A stretch of 64,000 bases of DNA. Origin: Ulvibacter algarum (GTDB taxonomy: Bacteria > Bacteroidota > Bacteroidia > Flavobacteriales > Flavobacteriaceae). The stretch spans positions 310,001 to 374,000 of the forward strand of contig CANLBJ010000002.1 of the NCBI GenBank assembly GCA_947488905.1. Direction: 5' to 3'. The notes under the pieces were generated by a model. That model was not told the origin of the DNA and did no database searches. It saw nothing but the letters and a program-made list of their open reading frames with translations. Below, piece by piece: positions 35,187 to 43,844 of this stretch (positions are counted from its first letter, which is position 1; every line of letters starts with the position of its first letter). The position numbers and the translations under genes are program-made.

Positions 35187-35747
35187 TTATTTTCTAATGA
35201 TCTTAACGCCACCATCAACGCTTAATTTAATTATAGCAGATGGTTTTCCGTTTTTTTCATTCTTGCGCCAGTCTACTACATGATCTACACCATCTATAAT
35301 CTCTTGCGAAATCTCATTAAAACTTCTTGGTGTTTTTGCACCGCTTATATTTGCAGAAGTTGATACAATAGGCCATCTAAATTTTCTTAATAATTTAGTG
35401 CAAAATTCATCTTCTGTTACTCTAAAGCCTAGTGTATTATCTGGAGCAACTATGTTTTCTGCAATACGTATAGGGTCGTCAAAAACAATGGTAGTAGGCT
35501 TTTCTGCATATTTTAAAATATCATAAGCAACCTCAGGGATGTTTTCTACAAACTGGTTGAGCATTTTAAAATCGTGCACTAAGCATATGAGAGATTTTGT
35601 CTCTACACGTTGTTTTAACTTGTAAACTTTCTCTACCGCCTCTGCATTTGTGGCGTCGCAGCCTATGCCCCAAACGGTATCTGTAGGGTAGAGGATAATG
35701 CCTCCTTTTTTTAATACTTCTAGTGCTTTAAAAAGTTCTTCTCTCAT
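35187..35747 (-). CDS. Threonylcarbamoyl-AMP synthase, short Sua5/YrdC/YciO type
   Basis: The enzyme makes threonylcarbamoyl-AMP for tRNA t6A37. I use the ATG at 35747 (MREELFKALEVLKKGGIILY); the frame extends 27 codons upstream but those residues are not family-like. The 186 residues hold the TDTVWGIGCDATNAEAVEKVYKLK ATP/threonine-binding stretch, KPTTIVF, LGFRVTEDEFCTKLL and the STSANISGA loop. It lacks the extra C-terminal Sua5 domain. A TATCTTTG box lies 137 bp upstream (35884-35891). It could be a YciO paralog, so I leave the symbol empty. Confidence 0.9.
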   Translation of the reverse strand: MREELFKALEVLKKGGIILYPTDTVWGIGCDATNAEAVEKVYKLKQRVETKSLICLVHDFKMLNQFVENIPEVAYDILKYAEKPTTIVFDDPIRIAENIVAPDNTLGFRVTEDEFCTKLLRKFRWPIVSTSANISGAKTPRSFNEISQEIIDGVDHVVDWRKNEKNGKPSAIIKLSVDGGVKIIRK

Positions 35748-35811
35748 TATTTGATTGCTCTTAAATTTTATAGATAGCCGTTTATGCGTACTTTTGATGT
35801 CATTATACCGT

Positions 35812-35832
35812 TGAAATGTGTGCCACATTTCA
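35812..35832. repeat. Perfect short palindrome TGAAATGTG-TGC-CACATTTCA
   Basis: Nine bases are perfectly inverted around TGC, upstream of the Sua5/YrdC start and downstream of its -7 box. The arms contain CACATTTC, the left half of the dispersed motif. Confidence 0.6.
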
Positions 35833-35883
35833 GCAAGAAAATAAAGAACACAAGCCCATTTTTAATGGGGTTTAACTATGGTG

Positions 35884-35891
35884 CAAAGATA
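35884..35891 (-). promoter_or_regulatory. -7 promoter box, Sua5/YrdC leader
   Basis: The minus strand reads TATCTTTG. If used, it gives a leader of about 135 bases containing the 35812-35832 palindrome. Confidence 0.5.
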
Positions 35892-35993
35892 GTTGAAATT
35901 GAAATTTTGCAGCGTAGATTTTGACACTATTTTCTTCGGAAATATGCCAGATTTCAATAATAGGCTACATTTCAAAAAAGAACGTTTCCGAAG
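35892..35993. repeat. GAAATT run and an inverted pair of TTTCCGAAG motifs
   Basis: Two motif copies face each other: CTTCGGAAA at 35934-35942 and TTTCCGAAG at 35985-35993, able to form a 9-bp stem with a 42-base loop. A GAAATTGAAATT run lies at 35892. This is the intergenic region between the divergent Sua5/YrdC gene and the GT2 gene. Confidence 0.7.
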
Positions 35994-36026
35994 CAAATAC
36001 AACAACACAAATAATTGAAAAACCAA

Positions 36027-36827
36027 ATGAAAAACTTTAAAACCGCACTATTAGTTTCTACCTATAACTGGCCCGAAGCACTAGCGTTGGTTTTTAAAAG
36101 TGTTGAAAAGCAAACCAAAAAACCCGATGAGTTTATTATCGCAGATGATGGGTCACGCTCAGAAACAACAGCATTAATTGAAGATTTTAAAAAGACATCT
36201 GGATTAAATGTGATTCACGTTTGGCACAAAGACGATGGGTTTAAGCGATCAGAAATTTTAAATAAGGCTATTGCACAATCTACTTGTGATTATATAGTGC
36301 AGACAGATGGAGATTGTATTATCCACCCAAAATTTATAGAAGATCACGTTGCTTTTGCAGCGAAGAATCAATATCTATATGGGAGTCGAGTAAGTATTAT
36401 AGAAGCATATCGCGATGAACTTTTTGAGACTAAAAACATCAAATTCAACTTTTTGCATAAAGGGATTAAAAAGAGAACACGTGCATTGTATCTTCCTTTT
36501 TTGAGTAGTTTATATGGTGTAAAAAATGAACTTTCTAAAAAACTGAGAGGTTGTAATGTGTCCTTTTGGCGAGAAGATTTTATTGCTGTAAATGGATATA
36601 ATGAAGCAATGACAGGATGGGGGAGAGAAGACAGCGAACTCATTATTAGAATGATGAATAAAGGTGTACAAGCTAGAAGATTGCGCTATAGAGGGATTGT
36701 GTATCATATTTGGCATAAAACGGCTTCTAAAGATAGTGTGAATGTTAATGAAGCGATACAGCAAAAAGCGATTAACGAGAGGTTAGATTGGTGTGAGAAT
36801 GGGGTAGATAAGTATTTAAAAAACTAG
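36027..36827 (+). CDS. Glycosyltransferase family 2
   Basis: The 266-residue protein, from the ATG at 36027 (an upstream TTG is unlikely), starts with TALLVSTYNWPEALALVFKSV and the nucleotide-binding DDGS motif (IIADDGSRSETT). The divalent-metal DxD lies at about 95 (QTDGDCIIHPKFI), and NVSFWREDFIAVNGYNEAMTGWGREDSELIIR is the acceptor-side signature of a GT2 subgroup with galactosyltransferase-like GWGREDSE. It faces a CDP-glycerol transferase-like gene and belongs by context to envelope glycan assembly. Donor and acceptor are unknown. Confidence 0.92.
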   Translation: MKNFKTALLVSTYNWPEALALVFKSVEKQTKKPDEFIIADDGSRSETTALIEDFKKTSGLNVIHVWHKDDGFKRSEILNKAIAQSTCDYIVQTDGDCIIHPKFIEDHVAFAAKNQYLYGSRVSIIEAYRDELFETKNIKFNFLHKGIKKRTRALYLPFLSSLYGVKNELSKKLRGCNVSFWREDFIAVNGYNEAMTGWGREDSELIIRMMNKGVQARRLRYRGIVYHIWHKTASKDSVNVNEAIQQKAINERLDWCENGVDKYLKN

Positions 36828-36847
36828 AATTTTTTAATAAATTTTAG
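36824..36847. terminator. Weak AT-rich hairpin between convergent genes
   Basis: CTAGAATTT and AAATTTTAG can pair around TTTAAT, with one G-T pair, between the convergent ends of the GT2 and CDP-glycerol transferase-like genes. It is GC-poor, so confidence is low. Confidence 0.3.
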
Positions 36848-37974
36848 GATAACAAAAACTCCTCTATCTCACGTGCAGCTCTTTCTGAAGGTGTACTGCT
36901 ACTATCTGTAAAATGATTACCAATGTTTAATTCTTTTTGAACAGAGAGGTAAGTAGTCTTGTGTTTCAAGTTTGCAGTATTTAGTGCTTTTTCTAATTCT
37001 GATGCTTTATTAATTACTTCACCACATTTCCAGAAACGATAATTACTATCGTTTTTATAAGCTATACCGTGACTATTTATAAAAATACAGGGTCTTGGCG
37101 TTGTCATAAACTCAAGAGATTGGCTTGAAACATCGCCTAAATAGATTGATGCCATTTTTATATATACCATATCTACACTGGCTTCACTACCTAAGTCAAT
37201 AAATATGTGTTTATCATTTTTAAATGTTTCTAAAAAATCAGAAACAGACTCGCCACCTGTTTTATTAAACAAGTTAATATGTGGTGCAAAAATAAGGTTG
37301 TAGGCATCTTGATTTTTAAAATAATTTAAAACAGCTTCGCCTTCTGTATGCCAAGAAGTTAATTCTGGCGTAAAGTGAGGATTGTAAAAAACAATTGGCT
37401 TGTCATTATTAAAAATAGATTTAGTTTCAATACTTTTTACGGCATCTAGTTTTGAATAACCTACTATAACAGTTTTAGCTCCTAATAATTTTTTTTCTTC
37501 AAGTTGCTCATAATAGTAGCTCCCAAAAATAAGGTGCAAATCAAAATCTAATAGGTCTTTTTTATAACCATATGCCCTGCCGGCCATACCGTGTGGTAGT
37601 TTAATAAATTTTGGGGTAGTTTTTGTCCCTCTATATTTTAGTAAAGGTTTTTGTATATAATCTGTAAAAACTAAGGCGTCAAAATTAGAAAGTAAATATT
37701 TATGGTTTTTTTTAAACCAAAAACCTTTTCTGGGTTGTGATCTTTTTTTTAATGTGTCTGTAAAAGCCCTAAAGGGGTGAGTTTTTAACATTTCGACCTT
37801 AACATTATCGCCATTTAAACGTTTTAAGGTTTTAAACAAATATTCGTGTTTATCAGGGTATGTAATAATTTTGACATCATGTTTTTGTGCTAAAACAATA
37901 GCCATTGTCACAAAATGATTTATGTGATGTAGTTGATCTAAAAAAAGAAAACCAATGCGTAGTTTTTGAGGCAT
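36844..37974 (-). CDS. CDP-glycerol glycerophosphotransferase-like protein (1)
   Basis: The 376-residue protein resembles the GT-B-like Glyphos_transf family (TagB/TagF type) that moves polyol-phosphate from CDP-activated donors. Supporting segments are LPHGMAGRAYGY, KPIVFYNPHFTPELTSW, and the C-terminal YLGDVSSQSLEFMTTPRPCIFINSHG, corresponding to the family's SDxSS-type acceptor-donor loop. In Gram-negative bacteria such proteins may decorate LPS or capsule. A second, diverged member is at 38836-39870, and a cytidylyl-type nucleotidyltransferase is at 39870-40559. The substrate is not known, and a glycosyltransferase role is possible. Confidence 0.72.
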   Translation of the reverse strand: MPQKLRIGFLFLDQLHHINHFVTMAIVLAQKHDVKIITYPDKHEYLFKTLKRLNGDNVKVEMLKTHPFRAFTDTLKKRSQPRKGFWFKKNHKYLLSNFDALVFTDYIQKPLLKYRGTKTTPKFIKLPHGMAGRAYGYKKDLLDFDLHLIFGSYYYEQLEEKKLLGAKTVIVGYSKLDAVKSIETKSIFNNDKPIVFYNPHFTPELTSWHTEGEAVLNYFKNQDAYNLIFAPHINLFNKTGGESVSDFLETFKNDKHIFIDLGSEASVDMVYIKMASIYLGDVSSQSLEFMTTPRPCIFINSHGIAYKNDSNYRFWKCGEVINKASELEKALNTANLKHKTTYLSVQKELNIGNHFTDSSSTPSERAAREIEEFLLS

Positions 37975-38086
37975 TTGTAAATTTAAGATAGTTTGATTAA
38001 AAGTGAAAAGTTATATAAACTTATTTGATATGTTAATTTTTAAATAGATTAAACTGTGTAGATTTGCAGTCTTAAAAAAATACAAT

Positions 38087-38839
38087 TTGAAAAGTGTAAT
38101 TCACCCTTCTTATGTTTCTAAACAAAAAGAAATAGATGCAATAATAACAGATTTTGCAACTAAGGGAGAATATATGTTAGCGCCAAAAAGGAATGCCATT
38201 AAAATCTTTACTCTTGCAGATGAAGAGGTAGCAGTAAAAAGTTTTAAAATTCCAAACACTATAAATAAAATAGCCTATCGTTTTTTTAGAAAAAGTAAAG
38301 CAGAGCGTTCTTATACCTATGCTAATAAATTGATTGACCTAAAAATAGGAACCCCAAAACCTATTGCCTTTTTTGAAGAAAAAACACCATTAGCTTTTAA
38401 AAGCAGTTATTACGTTTGCGAAAATCTTGCGGCAGATTTCACTTATAGAGAATTAATAAACGATAATAGTATTAAAGATGCAGAAGACATTTTGCGTGAG
38501 TTTACAAAGTTTACGCACAATTTGCATGAGAAAAACGTGCTTTTTAAAGACCATTCTCCAGGAAATACGCTCATTAAAAAAATAGGCGAGGAGTATCATT
38601 TTTATTTGGTAGATCTTAATAGAATGGAGTTTAAGGACTTGTCTTTTGATGAGCGTATGCAAAACTTTAGCAGGCTCACACCACGCAAAGAACAAGTGGC
38701 TATAATGAGTGATGAGTATGCTAAGATTTCTGGATTAGATTATGATAAAGTCTTCTCAAAAATGTGGGGATATACTTCCGCTTTTCAAGAAAAATTCTTC
38801 CGTAAAAAAAGATGGAAGAAGCGGTTTAAGTTGGGTTAA
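38087..38839 (+). CDS. LPS core kinase-like protein (Kdo/WaaP family)
   Basis: The 250-residue protein has a reduced protein-kinase fold. The ATP-binding Lys of EVAVKSFKIP is followed by the catalytic loop FKDHSPGNTLI (Asp and Asn) and the metal-binding VDLNRMEF, the counterpart of DFG. WaaP/KdkA-type enzymes phosphorylate heptose or Kdo in the LPS inner core. The frame starts at a TTG (38087); the next ATG would cut 29 residues of a conserved-looking N-terminus, so I keep TTG. It converges with the CDP-glycerol transferase-like gene (stop codons overlap by 4 bp). Confidence 0.85.
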   Translation: MKSVIHPSYVSKQKEIDAIITDFATKGEYMLAPKRNAIKIFTLADEEVAVKSFKIPNTINKIAYRFFRKSKAERSYTYANKLIDLKIGTPKPIAFFEEKTPLAFKSSYYVCENLAADFTYRELINDNSIKDAEDILREFTKFTHNLHEKNVLFKDHSPGNTLIKKIGEEYHFYLVDLNRMEFKDLSFDERMQNFSRLTPRKEQVAIMSDEYAKISGLDYDKVFSKMWGYTSAFQEKFFRKKRWKKRFKLG

Positions 38840-39870
38840 CGTTTAAACAACTTATTAATCTTATACTTTCTAAATAGTGAAAGTTTCCTTTTTTCAGGCA
38901 CTCCATTTTCAGCAATATAATCTTCAATAGCATCTATCATTCTCTCAGAAGAATTTCCGTCATTAAAAGGATGATAATCTGCTATCACCTTTGATCGTTG
39001 GGTTTTAAATGGATCTTCGTTTAGATTATCTAGTACAGCTTTAGATAATTCATCAGGATTTGTAATATTATGCCAGCGTATGTTTTCTGAAATATTATTT
39101 AATGTAATTACAGGCTTGTCTAATAACAAAAACTCATAAATTACAGAAGATGTGTCGCTTATTAGTAAATCTGCCACAATAAATTGCTCCACAATATTTC
39201 TACCTTCTTTAAAGAATACGTTTTTATACCTCTCTGCGAGTGACTTATAATAGTCAATAAAATCTTGTGCCATCAAATCGTGAAATTTGATATTGATTAT
39301 AAACTCGCCAGCAGTTGCTAATGCCTCTAATTGCGTCTTAAAATGTTCAGCAGATGTTAATGATGGTGAGAAAGTGGGTGCATATAGTATTATTTTATCT
39401 GCATCAAGCCTAGTAAGTAAGGCTTTCTTTTCTGCTAATAATGTTTCTTTTTTTAGCGAGTAATTATCCAGTTTTGACCAGCCAGTTTGCACTACTTTAA
39501 AATCTTTATATTTTTCTCTTAGAGCATTAAAGCCTCTTGTAAAATAAGGGCCTTGCGTTAAATATAAATCAAAGTAATTTCTTATTCTAAAATGTCCTTT
39601 TTTCTCTCCCGCTAGCCCGTGAAAAATCTGGACTTTTACACCTCTCAAATAATGAGGTACTTCATTACCAGGGCAAAGAATAGCGTCACTTTTAAAATCA
39701 ATGATGTCTTGTATGCTTTTTGTTACCGGTTCATCTTTAAAAGGAAATAGGGAAGTAAGCTTTGATGTTATAAACCAAGTGTACGTATAGTTGCGTTCTT
39801 TTAATACGGCCACAATAGGGCGCATTATTTCAAAACAATAGGCGTTTTGGCAAAAGAGAACAACCTTCAT
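38836..39870 (-). CDS. CDP-glycerol glycerophosphotransferase-like protein (2)
   Basis: The 344-residue protein has the Glyphos_transf pattern more clearly than its neighbour: FHGLAGEKKGHF, IILYAPTFSPSLTS, INIKFHDLM, and the highly conserved LLISDTSSVIYEFLLLDKPVITL. The nucleotide-binding region is the SDTSS loop. It is overlapped by the nucleotidyltransferase gene (end 39870, shared base), which suggests that the latter makes the CDP- or NDP-activated donor. Target and donor are inferred, not visible. Alternatively it could transfer a phosphoethanolamine-like or ribitol-phosphate group. Confidence 0.78.
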   Translation of the reverse strand: MKVVLFCQNAYCFEIMRPIVAVLKERNYTYTWFITSKLTSLFPFKDEPVTKSIQDIIDFKSDAILCPGNEVPHYLRGVKVQIFHGLAGEKKGHFRIRNYFDLYLTQGPYFTRGFNALREKYKDFKVVQTGWSKLDNYSLKKETLLAEKKALLTRLDADKIILYAPTFSPSLTSAEHFKTQLEALATAGEFIINIKFHDLMAQDFIDYYKSLAERYKNVFFKEGRNIVEQFIVADLLISDTSSVIYEFLLLDKPVITLNNISENIRWHNITNPDELSKAVLDNLNEDPFKTQRSKVIADYHPFNDGNSSERMIDAIEDYIAENGVPEKRKLSLFRKYKINKLFKR

Positions 39871-40559
39871 TATTTTTTGGCTAAAAATTTATTGACATTA
39901 TCTAAATCTTCTTTAAAATCAATTTCCATACAGTTGAACTGTGAGATGTCTACAGCCTTTACTTTGGCGCCATCTTTTTCAATCATTAACTCTAGTCCTC
40001 GTTCAAAATAGTCATTTGCATCACACTCCTCAAGACGATTAATAAAATGATTTATATCGTTTTTAGAGATAAAATTAACACCAACAGCTTCACCTAAACC
40101 GTTTTTAACTTCTTTAGAAAGCTCGTTTATAAAACCATTTTCTAAAGTATATTTTACTTCTTCATCTGCAACAGACTCTGTGTTTACAGATACAAAAGAG
40201 ATGTCTTCCTCTATATGTGGTAGTAAAACTTCTATCAGTTTTCTGTCAAAAACTACATCGCCATTAAACCAAAGCACACTTTCACCTTGACATTTCCGAA
40301 GTGCTAAAAGCAAACTTTTTGAGGTGTTTGTTCGATCAAAATAAGGGTTATAAATATAAGCCATCTGTGGGAAGGCTTCCATAATACTATTCTTTTTAAA
40401 ACCTACAACTGTAAATAGATTTTCTAAAGAAAAATAATGGTCAATATTTTCTGTCATCATTTGCATAATGCTCTTTCCGTTACTTAATGGTGTAAGTGGT
40501 TTTGGGAAAGGGTTTCCTAATCTAGAACCGATACCGGCTGCTAAAATTACTAACTTCAT
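39870..40559 (-). CDS. Nucleotidyltransferase (LicC/sugar-nucleotide type)
   Basis: The 229-residue protein starts with the nucleotidyltransferase signature KLVILAAGIGSRLGNPFPKPLTPL, including the G-x-G-x-R and PK residues. A later acidic WFNGDVVFDRKLIE is the metal-binding region. Sequence length and the GIGSRL pattern fit the phosphocholine/CDP-polyol cytidylyltransferase (LicC) side of the family rather than the longer hexose-1-phosphate enzymes. Its end shares its last base with the CDP-glycerol transferase-like gene, and it overlaps the fusion transferase gene by 4 bp, so it is part of that transcript. Confidence 0.82.
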   Translation of the reverse strand: MKLVILAAGIGSRLGNPFPKPLTPLSNGKSIMQMMTENIDHYFSLENLFTVVGFKKNSIMEAFPQMAYIYNPYFDRTNTSKSLLLALRKCQGESVLWFNGDVVFDRKLIEVLLPHIEEDISFVSVNTESVADEEVKYTLENGFINELSKEVKNGLGEAVGVNFISKNDINHFINRLEECDANDYFERGLELMIEKDGAKVKAVDISQFNCMEIDFKEDLDNVNKFLAKK

Positions 40560-42397
40560 GAGTTGTTTTTTGGGTTATTTTGAATAATCTGTCTTAACTT
40601 TAAGTATTTTAAAAATGTAGTGTAAGCACTAAAAGTGCAAATTACAAAACCATTAAATCCGTCTAAAATTCCTAGACGTAAAATATAGCCTTTAAAAAAT
40701 GTCCAGGTAGGTTTTAAAATGACATCTGCCAGGTTAGAAGTTCTTCCTAGGTCATAATATTCTTTTGCAGCAATAGAAGAAAATTTATGAACTTTAAGAC
40801 TGTGCTGTTCATAAGAGGTGTGTACCCAGTGTAAAATCGCTCCATCTACTATTTTCTTTTTACATTTAGGCCCTAGTTGTATAGTGTCATGAGGGTTTAT
40901 ACCTCCCCAGCTAGCTAGTCTGCGGTCAAAAATACGTAATTTTCTATCAGGATTCCAACCAGAAAATTGTATCCATTGGCCGCAATAATTGTTATAACGT
41001 TGTGCAAAGTAGCCGCTACAATCCCAGTTTGTTTTTAGTCTTAAAATAGAAGTTTGAAGCTCTTTACTTAAAGCTTCATCTGCATCTAATGAAATGATTC
41101 TGTCGTTTTTAGCCAAAGCTATGGCAGCATTTTTTTGCTGAATATGCCCCACAAATGTTTGTTGTTCAAAACGTACAGGATATTGCTCACAGATTTCTTT
41201 TGTTCTGTCTGTGCTATAAGAATCTAAGATGACAATATCTTTTGTAACTGGTAATAAAGATTCTATGCACCTAGCAATGTTTTTTTCTTCATTAAATGTA
41301 ATTACAGTAGCAGAGTATTCTTGTTCTTGTGGCGTTATGATCTCACCGGTAACAAACTCGTGTAGCTTCGGAAATATTAAAGAAGGTTCAAATTTTTGAT
41401 AATGTTTTCCTGCATTTTTCTTTGCAGATTTTTTATTACTGAAATGTGGATTATAATCTATATAATCAAATAAATGAACAGAGACGTGTTTACGCCCATC
41501 TTCATAAATGTTCCAAGAGCCTTTTTTAATCCAAGGACAAAAAATTGAAAAAGTTGGGATATCGATGGCTTTAGCCATATTTGTTGCGCCACCTTCATTA
41601 CCAATTAAGGCATCACATTGAGATGTAAGCGCTATAAATGAACGTAGACTTTTTCCGAAGATATCAAGACGAATTGCTTTTTGAGTCTCTGGGGTACATA
41701 AACTATAAAGCTTTTTTGCGTCTTCTTCTTGTGACGGTATGTAGTTAAAGAGTAGGGTAGCGGCTGTATTTGCTACTAAATAATCTAGCAATTTTGCCAT
41801 ATATGCAAGCGGATAGGTTTTAAAGCTATCGCTACCTAATACGCTAATCATATAAAGTTTTTTGCTAAAATCTATTCCGTTTTTTTCTAACAGTAGTTTA
41901 GCATCTTTCTTTTCTTGATCTGTAAGGTAAATTTTAGGTTGGCGTTTGGTTTGCTTAATGTCTAATAAAGGCTCTAAAAGTTTACATCTATTTTCTATAG
42001 CTAGACCAGCAGCAGAGAGAGATAGTTTTTGCCTTTGTACTGTGTGAGAGTAGGCAACAGCTGTGTACCATTTTTTATAAGAAATTCTATATTGAGCTCC
42101 AGAAGTTTTTGCAATCCAGGCACTACTAATTTTTGAGTAGGCATCAATAACAACATCGTATTTTTCTGCTTTAATGTTTTCGCGAAGTTGTTTAAAAACT
42201 TTTTTGTCTTTATCCATCTCTGGCGTAAACTCAACAATCTTTGCTATCAAAGGGTTGTTTAATACAACTGGGACTGTGCTAGTATTAACTAAAAAGTGCA
42301 ACTCTGATGTAGGGAAACGCTCTTTGAGAATCTCAAAGAGAACGGTAGACGTTAATACGTCTCCTATCATTTTTTGCTGTATGATTAATACTTTCAT
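40556..42397 (-). CDS. Fusion of GT9 heptosyltransferase and KdtX-type GT2 glycosyltransferase
   Basis: The 613-residue protein has two enzymes in one chain. Residues 1 to about 350 are a WaaF/WaaC-type heptosyltransferase (VLIIQQKMIGDVLTSTVLFEIL, YDVVIDAYSKISSAWIAKTSG, and the ADP-heptose-binding DALIGNEGGATNMAKAIDIPTF). Residues about 363-613 are a KdtX/WaaE-like GT2 (YSATVITFNEEKNIARCIES, LDSYSTDRT, SLDADEAL, and an HWVHTSYEQ region) that adds a sugar to the LPS inner core. Such a fusion would couple two sequential core-building steps. The stretch 355-363 looks like the linker. The upstream gene is a small membrane protein; the downstream gene is the nucleotidyltransferase. Confidence 0.9.
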   Translation of the reverse strand: MKVLIIQQKMIGDVLTSTVLFEILKERFPTSELHFLVNTSTVPVVLNNPLIAKIVEFTPEMDKDKKVFKQLRENIKAEKYDVVIDAYSKISSAWIAKTSGAQYRISYKKWYTAVAYSHTVQRQKLSLSAAGLAIENRCKLLEPLLDIKQTKRQPKIYLTDQEKKDAKLLLEKNGIDFSKKLYMISVLGSDSFKTYPLAYMAKLLDYLVANTAATLLFNYIPSQEEDAKKLYSLCTPETQKAIRLDIFGKSLRSFIALTSQCDALIGNEGGATNMAKAIDIPTFSIFCPWIKKGSWNIYEDGRKHVSVHLFDYIDYNPHFSNKKSAKKNAGKHYQKFEPSLIFPKLHEFVTGEIITPQEQEYSATVITFNEEKNIARCIESLLPVTKDIVILDSYSTDRTKEICEQYPVRFEQQTFVGHIQQKNAAIALAKNDRIISLDADEALSKELQTSILRLKTNWDCSGYFAQRYNNYCGQWIQFSGWNPDRKLRIFDRRLASWGGINPHDTIQLGPKCKKKIVDGAILHWVHTSYEQHSLKVHKFSSIAAKEYYDLGRTSNLADVILKPTWTFFKGYILRLGILDGFNGFVICTFSAYTTFLKYLKLRQIIQNNPKNNS

Positions 42398-42412
42398 TTT
42401 TTATTATACTAC

Positions 42413-43018
42413 TTAATTATTTCCAAAACCTATTCTTTTCTTTTCGGGTTTTACAGTGGTTTTTAGTTGGAGATATAATTTCTCGTATTCAACTTTTGAG
42501 ATAACTTCCATACTTTTAAGCCAGTTTAGATTATCAAGCTGTGTTGCGTAGTCTATATTTTCATCAATAGCAGTATAATTCTCAATTAAATGCTTTTTTC
42601 TAGCCTTCATAAGTAATTCCAAAAAAGTAGAAACTTCTTCTTTAGATGGAGAAGTTTTTTCAACAGAAAAATGCCCTGTATTTGTGAGATTAATTTTCCA
42701 ATATTCTTTTCTTGTTATAAAATAGTATACCACTAAAGATGTTGCAGCTGTTAAGTACATTGCAAGAAATATGCTTTCGCTTTCTCCTCCACTTAGCATA
42801 TCGATTATTAGAATGGCACTCAAGCCGTATATAAACAATGCTATATAAATAAGAATATTATTGGACTGTTTGTGGGTAACAATATCTGGGCTAATGTTTT
42901 CAAAAGCAATAACCGATTCTTCGCTATTTCCAAACTTTGAAATAGAGTAGAAAAGTTTTGAATCACTAATTTTAAGATGCTTTGTAATAAAAAGACCTGA
43001 TTGTTTTAATTCATTCAT
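42413..43018 (-). CDS. Two-helix membrane protein with C-terminal helical region
   Basis: The 201-residue protein has two membrane helices (about 53-75 and 82-104) between short cytoplasmic parts. Residues 115-200 are charged and helical, ending in LNWLKSMEVISKVEYEKLYLQL, which resembles a SHOCT-type short helix. It has the same general plan as the protein at 30665-31177. It sits 15 bp before the fusion transferase gene and 10 bp after dapD, so it is in the same transcript. Function is unknown. Confidence 0.7.
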   Translation of the reverse strand: MNELKQSGLFITKHLKISDSKLFYSISKFGNSEESVIAFENISPDIVTHKQSNNILIYIALFIYGLSAILIIDMLSGGESESIFLAMYLTAATSLVVYYFITRKEYWKINLTNTGHFSVEKTSPSKEEVSTFLELLMKARKKHLIENYTAIDENIDYATQLDNLNWLKSMEVISKVEYEKLYLQLKTTVKPEKKRIGFGNN

Positions 43019-43028
43019 ATTTCAGTAA

Positions 43029-43844
43029 TTATACTGCTACATCATACTCGCGTAACGCATCATTTAGCGAGGTCTTTTTGTTTGTGCTTTCTTTACGCTT
43101 ACCAATAATAAGTGCGCAAGGAACATTAAAATCTCCGGCAGGAAATTTCTTAGTATAACTACCAGGAATAACAACAGATCTTGCAGGTACAAGTCCTTTA
43201 GTCTCTACAGGAGTATCTCCAGTTACATCTATAATTTTTGTTGATGCAGTTAATACTACGTTTGCACCAAGAACTGCTTCACTTTCTACACGAACTCCTT
43301 CTACAACAATACAACGCGAACCTATAAAGGCATTATCTTCTATAATCACGGGTGCTGCTTGTAATGGTTCTAATACACCACCAATACCAACACCGCCACT
43401 TAAGTGAACATTTTTACCAATCTGTGCACAACTACCTACAGTTGCCCAAGTATCTACCATAGTACCTTCATCTACGTACGCACCTATATTTACATAACTA
43501 GGCATTAAGATCACACCTTTTGAGATATAAGCTCCGTGACGAGCAACAGCATTAGGTACAACACGTATACCACGAGCTGCAAAGTTTCTTTTTAATGGAA
43601 TTTTATCGTGATATTCAAAAATACCAGCCTCAAGGGTTTCCATTTTTTGAATAGGGAAATATAAAACGACAGCTTTTTTTACCCATTCGTTTACCTGCCA
43701 ACCGTTAATAGTAGGCTCTGCACAGCGAAGTTCTCCTTTATCACAAAGATCTACTACTTCTCGTATAGCATTAATGGTAATCGTTTCGGTAAGTTTAGAA
43801 CGGTCTTCCCAGGCCGTTTCTATTATTTTTTTTAATTCAGTCAT
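43029..43844 (-). CDS. dapD: 2,3,4,5-tetrahydropyridine-2,6-dicarboxylate N-succinyltransferase
   Basis: DapD carries out the succinyl-CoA-dependent step of lysine and diaminopimelate synthesis, which supplies peptidoglycan. The 271-residue left-handed beta-helix protein starts MTELKKIIETAWEDR and contains PTINGWQVNEWVKKAVVLYF, the RHGAYISKGVILMPSYVNIGAYVDEGTMVDTWATVGSCAQ hexapeptide region, GGVLEPLQAAPVIIEDNAFIGSRC and VKGLVPARSVVIPG (as ETKGLVPARSVVIPG). It is the first gene of a minus-strand run that continues into the envelope cluster. A good -33/-7 promoter is present at 44006-44040, giving a leader of about 155 bases. Confidence 0.97.
   Translation of the reverse strand: MTELKKIIETAWEDRSKLTETITINAIREVVDLCDKGELRCAEPTINGWQVNEWVKKAVVLYFPIQKMETLEAGIFEYHDKIPLKRNFAARGIRVVPNAVARHGAYISKGVILMPSYVNIGAYVDEGTMVDTWATVGSCAQIGKNVHLSGGVGIGGVLEPLQAAPVIIEDNAFIGSRCIVVEGVRVESEAVLGANVVLTASTKIIDVTGDTPVETKGLVPARSVVIPGSYTKKFPAGDFNVPCALIIGKRKESTNKKTSLNDALREYDVAV

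Noticed and set aside
36844-39870. Teichoic acid synthesis locus
   Set aside because: The cluster has LPS-core enzymes and the organism is Gram-negative. Only the transferase family is shared with teichoic acid pathways.
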